Notes under the pieces: generated by a model
Database searches by the model: none
Seen by the model: only the letters and a program-made list of their open reading frames with translations
What the model was told of the DNA's origin: nothing
In this document: positions 62,375-64,000 of the stretch, one piece after another
How the letters are laid out: each line of letters starts with the position of its first letter
How positions within the stretch are numbered: the first letter of the stretch is position 1
Made by a program: the position numbers and the translations under genes
From: Chitinophaga filiformis
GTDB lineage: Bacteria; Bacteroidota; Bacteroidia; Chitinophagales; Chitinophagaceae
Assembly (NCBI RefSeq): GCF_900102545.1
Contig: NZ_FNBN01000004.1
Span: 484,680-548,679, forward strand
Direction of reading: 5' to 3'
Length of the DNA: 64,000 nt

Positions 62375-64000
62375 CTATTCAGTTCTTAAAGATCGTACGG
62401 GATTAGCCAATGCAGCTTTCACCGCCTGGAAAATTACTGTCAGCAGTGCTACCATGATAGCCAGGCCGCCGGCCATTATAAATACGCCCCAGTTGATAGT
62501 GATGCGGTATGCATAGTCTTCCAGCCACTTGTTCATGATATACCAGGCAAGCGGCACAGATAATGCTATTGATATCATGACGATCTTCAGGAAATCGCTG
62601 GTTAATAGTGTTATGATGTTGGTGACAGAAGCACCCAGTACTTTCCTTACACCTATTTCCTTCACCCTTTGTCCGGTGGCAAACGTAGCCAATCCGAAGA
62701 GACCCAGGCAGCTGATAAAGATGGCGATGCCTGCGAAATAGTTAAACAGTTTACCGGTACGTCTGTCCAGTTTGTATATCTTGTCCAGATTATCGTCGAG
62801 GAAGTTATACCTGAAAGGAAAGCCAGGATTGTAGCGTTTATAGAGCCGCTCTGCGGATGCCACTGCCTTGTCCATTTCTCCCGCTTTTGTCTTTACATAT
62901 ACCATAAAACTAACAGGACTGTAATGGATCACCAGCGGACCAATTTTCTCGTGGAGGGAGGCATAATGGAAGTCTTTGATGACACCAATGATAATACCGT
63001 CCTTATCCCATAGTTTGAATTTCTTTCCCACAGGGTCTTTCATTCTCATCATTTTTGCAGCCGTTTCATTGATGATGAAATGTGCAGAATCAGCCTTTGA
63101 ATTGGTAAAGTTTTGTCCCCCGACAAATCTGAATTTCATCATTTGCACGAAGTTCTTATCTGCAGAGAATGCATGTACAATCAGCGATTCGTTCTTTTCT
63201 TTACCGTCCCAATAGGTATCGCCGGTACTGGCATCAATGCCGGTCATACTTTGATTGGCCGTTGCCGCTGCTGCAATACCGGGAGAGCCTGATAACTCTT
63301 GAGTAGCAGCTTCCAGGTGGTCGTACATCTGACCGGAATAAAAGGAAAAGATATTCTCCTTGTCGTAACCGAGCGCTTTTGATTTTATATACCGCAGCTG
63401 CTGGCCCACTACCAGTGTACTGACAATCAGCACGGTGGCAATGAGGAACTGCACGACTACCAGGACACGACGGAAGGACACGTTACCGCCGGAAAGGGTC
63501 AGTCCTCCCTTTAATGTTTTCAGGGGGTTAAACGAGGATAAAATAACTGCAGGATAAATACCCGCTACTATCAGGGTTACCAGCATGGACAGACCGATGG
63601 CAAATATCATTTGCAGGTTCTTCAGACCGAACGAAAGATGTTTGTCAGTAAGATTATTATAGAAAGGGATCAGTAAGAGGATCATAATCACAGCCAGTAC
63701 CAATGCCAGTGCAAATACCAGCACAGATTCCCATATAAACTGGATAAACAGCTGTCTCCTGCTGGCGCCTACTATTTTACGAACGCCCACTTCAGCAGCT
63801 CTTTGCATAGCCCTGGCGGTAGACAGGTTTACATAGTTCACACAAGCAATCAATAGTATCACTATGGCAATGATCAGAAATATCCGCACTATTTTGATAC
63901 TGCCTTCACTCAGATCGGGGTTATACAGGTGCACATCATACAGCGGCTGTACGTTATATTTTATGGCTGCCTCCTGCTGACCGTCCGGACGCAATCTGGC
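62375..64000 (-). CDS. Large MacB/FtsX-type ABC permease 3 (partial at window edge)
   Basis: The frame is open to the end of the window, so the N-terminus lies beyond 64000; about 541 residues are seen. It has the first FtsX block (AEVGVRKIVGASRRQLFIQF), a periplasmic core, and the C-terminal block KEIGVRKVLGASVTNIITLLTSDF, ending NPVRSLRTE. It is a third tandem paralogue of the same permease type, with a 20-bp gap to permease 2. Confidence 0.92.
   Translation of the reverse strand, partial: ARLRPDGQQEAAIKYNVQPLYDVHLYNPDLSEGSIKIVRIFLIIAIVILLIACVNYVNLSTARAMQRAAEVGVRKIVGASRRQLFIQFIWESVLVFALALVLAVIMILLLIPFYNNLTDKHLSFGLKNLQMIFAIGLSMLVTLIVAGIYPAVILSSFNPLKTLKGGLTLSGGNVSFRRVLVVVQFLIATVLIVSTLVVGQQLRYIKSKALGYDKENIFSFYSGQMYDHLEAATQELSGSPGIAAAATANQSMTGIDASTGDTYWDGKEKNESLIVHAFSADKNFVQMMKFRFVGGQNFTNSKADSAHFIINETAAKMMRMKDPVGKKFKLWDKDGIIIGVIKDFHYASLHEKIGPLVIHYSPVSFMVYVKTKAGEMDKAVASAERLYKRYNPGFPFRYNFLDDNLDKIYKLDRRTGKLFNYFAGIAIFISCLGLFGLATFATGQRVKEIGVRKVLGASVTNIITLLTSDFLKIVMISIALSVPLAWYIMNKWLEDYAYRITINWGVFIMAGGLAIMVALLTVIFQAVKAALANPVRSLRTE

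Overview
The window looks like chromosome from a Bacteroidota bacterium, most likely a Chitinophaga-type member of the Chitinophagaceae. The grounds are two SusC/SusD pairs, a FecR-type anti-sigma factor beside an ECF sigma factor, DUF4221-like and TlpA-like exported proteins, very large MacB/FtsX permeases in tandem, and -7 boxes of the TAnnTTTG type. No rRNA, tRNA, CRISPR array or complete insertion sequence was recognised.

Layout. 0-0.3 kb: paired-hairpin REP-like repeats. 0.4-4.9 kb: ExbD, a 2-oxoglutarate/Fe(II) oxygenase, an exported alpha/beta-hydrolase-like protein, a chromate-transporter-family protein and a small membrane protein. 4.9-11 kb: a DNA repair and stress island with LigD, Ku, a small conserved protein, topoisomerase IB, a YciE/DUF892 ferritin-like protein with a Ser/Arg tail, and a Pro-rich protein. 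11.3-17.2 kb: signalling genes (CHASE3 histidine kinase, Rcp1-like regulator, REC-PAS-kinase, NtrC-type sigma-54 activator, single-domain regulator) with an iron-permease-like protein among them. 17.4-17.75 kb: two tandem candidate small RNAs, each ending in an intrinsic terminator.

17.9-31.3 kb is the most unusual part. It is visibly AT-rich. An AraC regulator is followed by an operon of a LanC-like protein, a small HTH protein, a LanKC-like kinase-cyclase with no N-terminal lyase domain, and an unrecognised protein. Both cyclase-like proteins lack the Cys/Cys-His zinc ligands. Facing them is an operon of a DUF4221-like lipoprotein, a CxxC thioredoxin-like lipoprotein and a metallophosphoesterase that has lost its metal ligands. 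Then come three related secreted peptide genes, one of them decayed and all with a CX10C pair where intact, and a TlpA-type thioredoxin fused to an apparently active paralogous metallophosphoesterase. A shared TGCA(A/G)AAAAATGCAT-type box precedes two of the peptide loci and the lipoprotein operon. I infer a peptide phosphorylation/modification and export system; the substrate assignment is unproven.

31.6-41.7 kb: a SusC(STN)/SusD pair with ECF sigma and FecR genes, then two duplicated polytopic membrane proteins. 41.7-50.7 kb: a DbpA-like helicase, a possible anti-phage AAA/DUF4435 ATPase, a second SusC/SusD pair and gpsA. 50.9-53.7 kb: a secreted lipoprotein, phased 11-bp repeats, a GH92 remnant, a Lys/Ala-rich protein and an ECF sigma factor. 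53.8-64 kb: a tripartite ABC efflux-type operon (adaptor, TolC-like channel, one ATPase, at least three large permeases); the last permease runs off the window.
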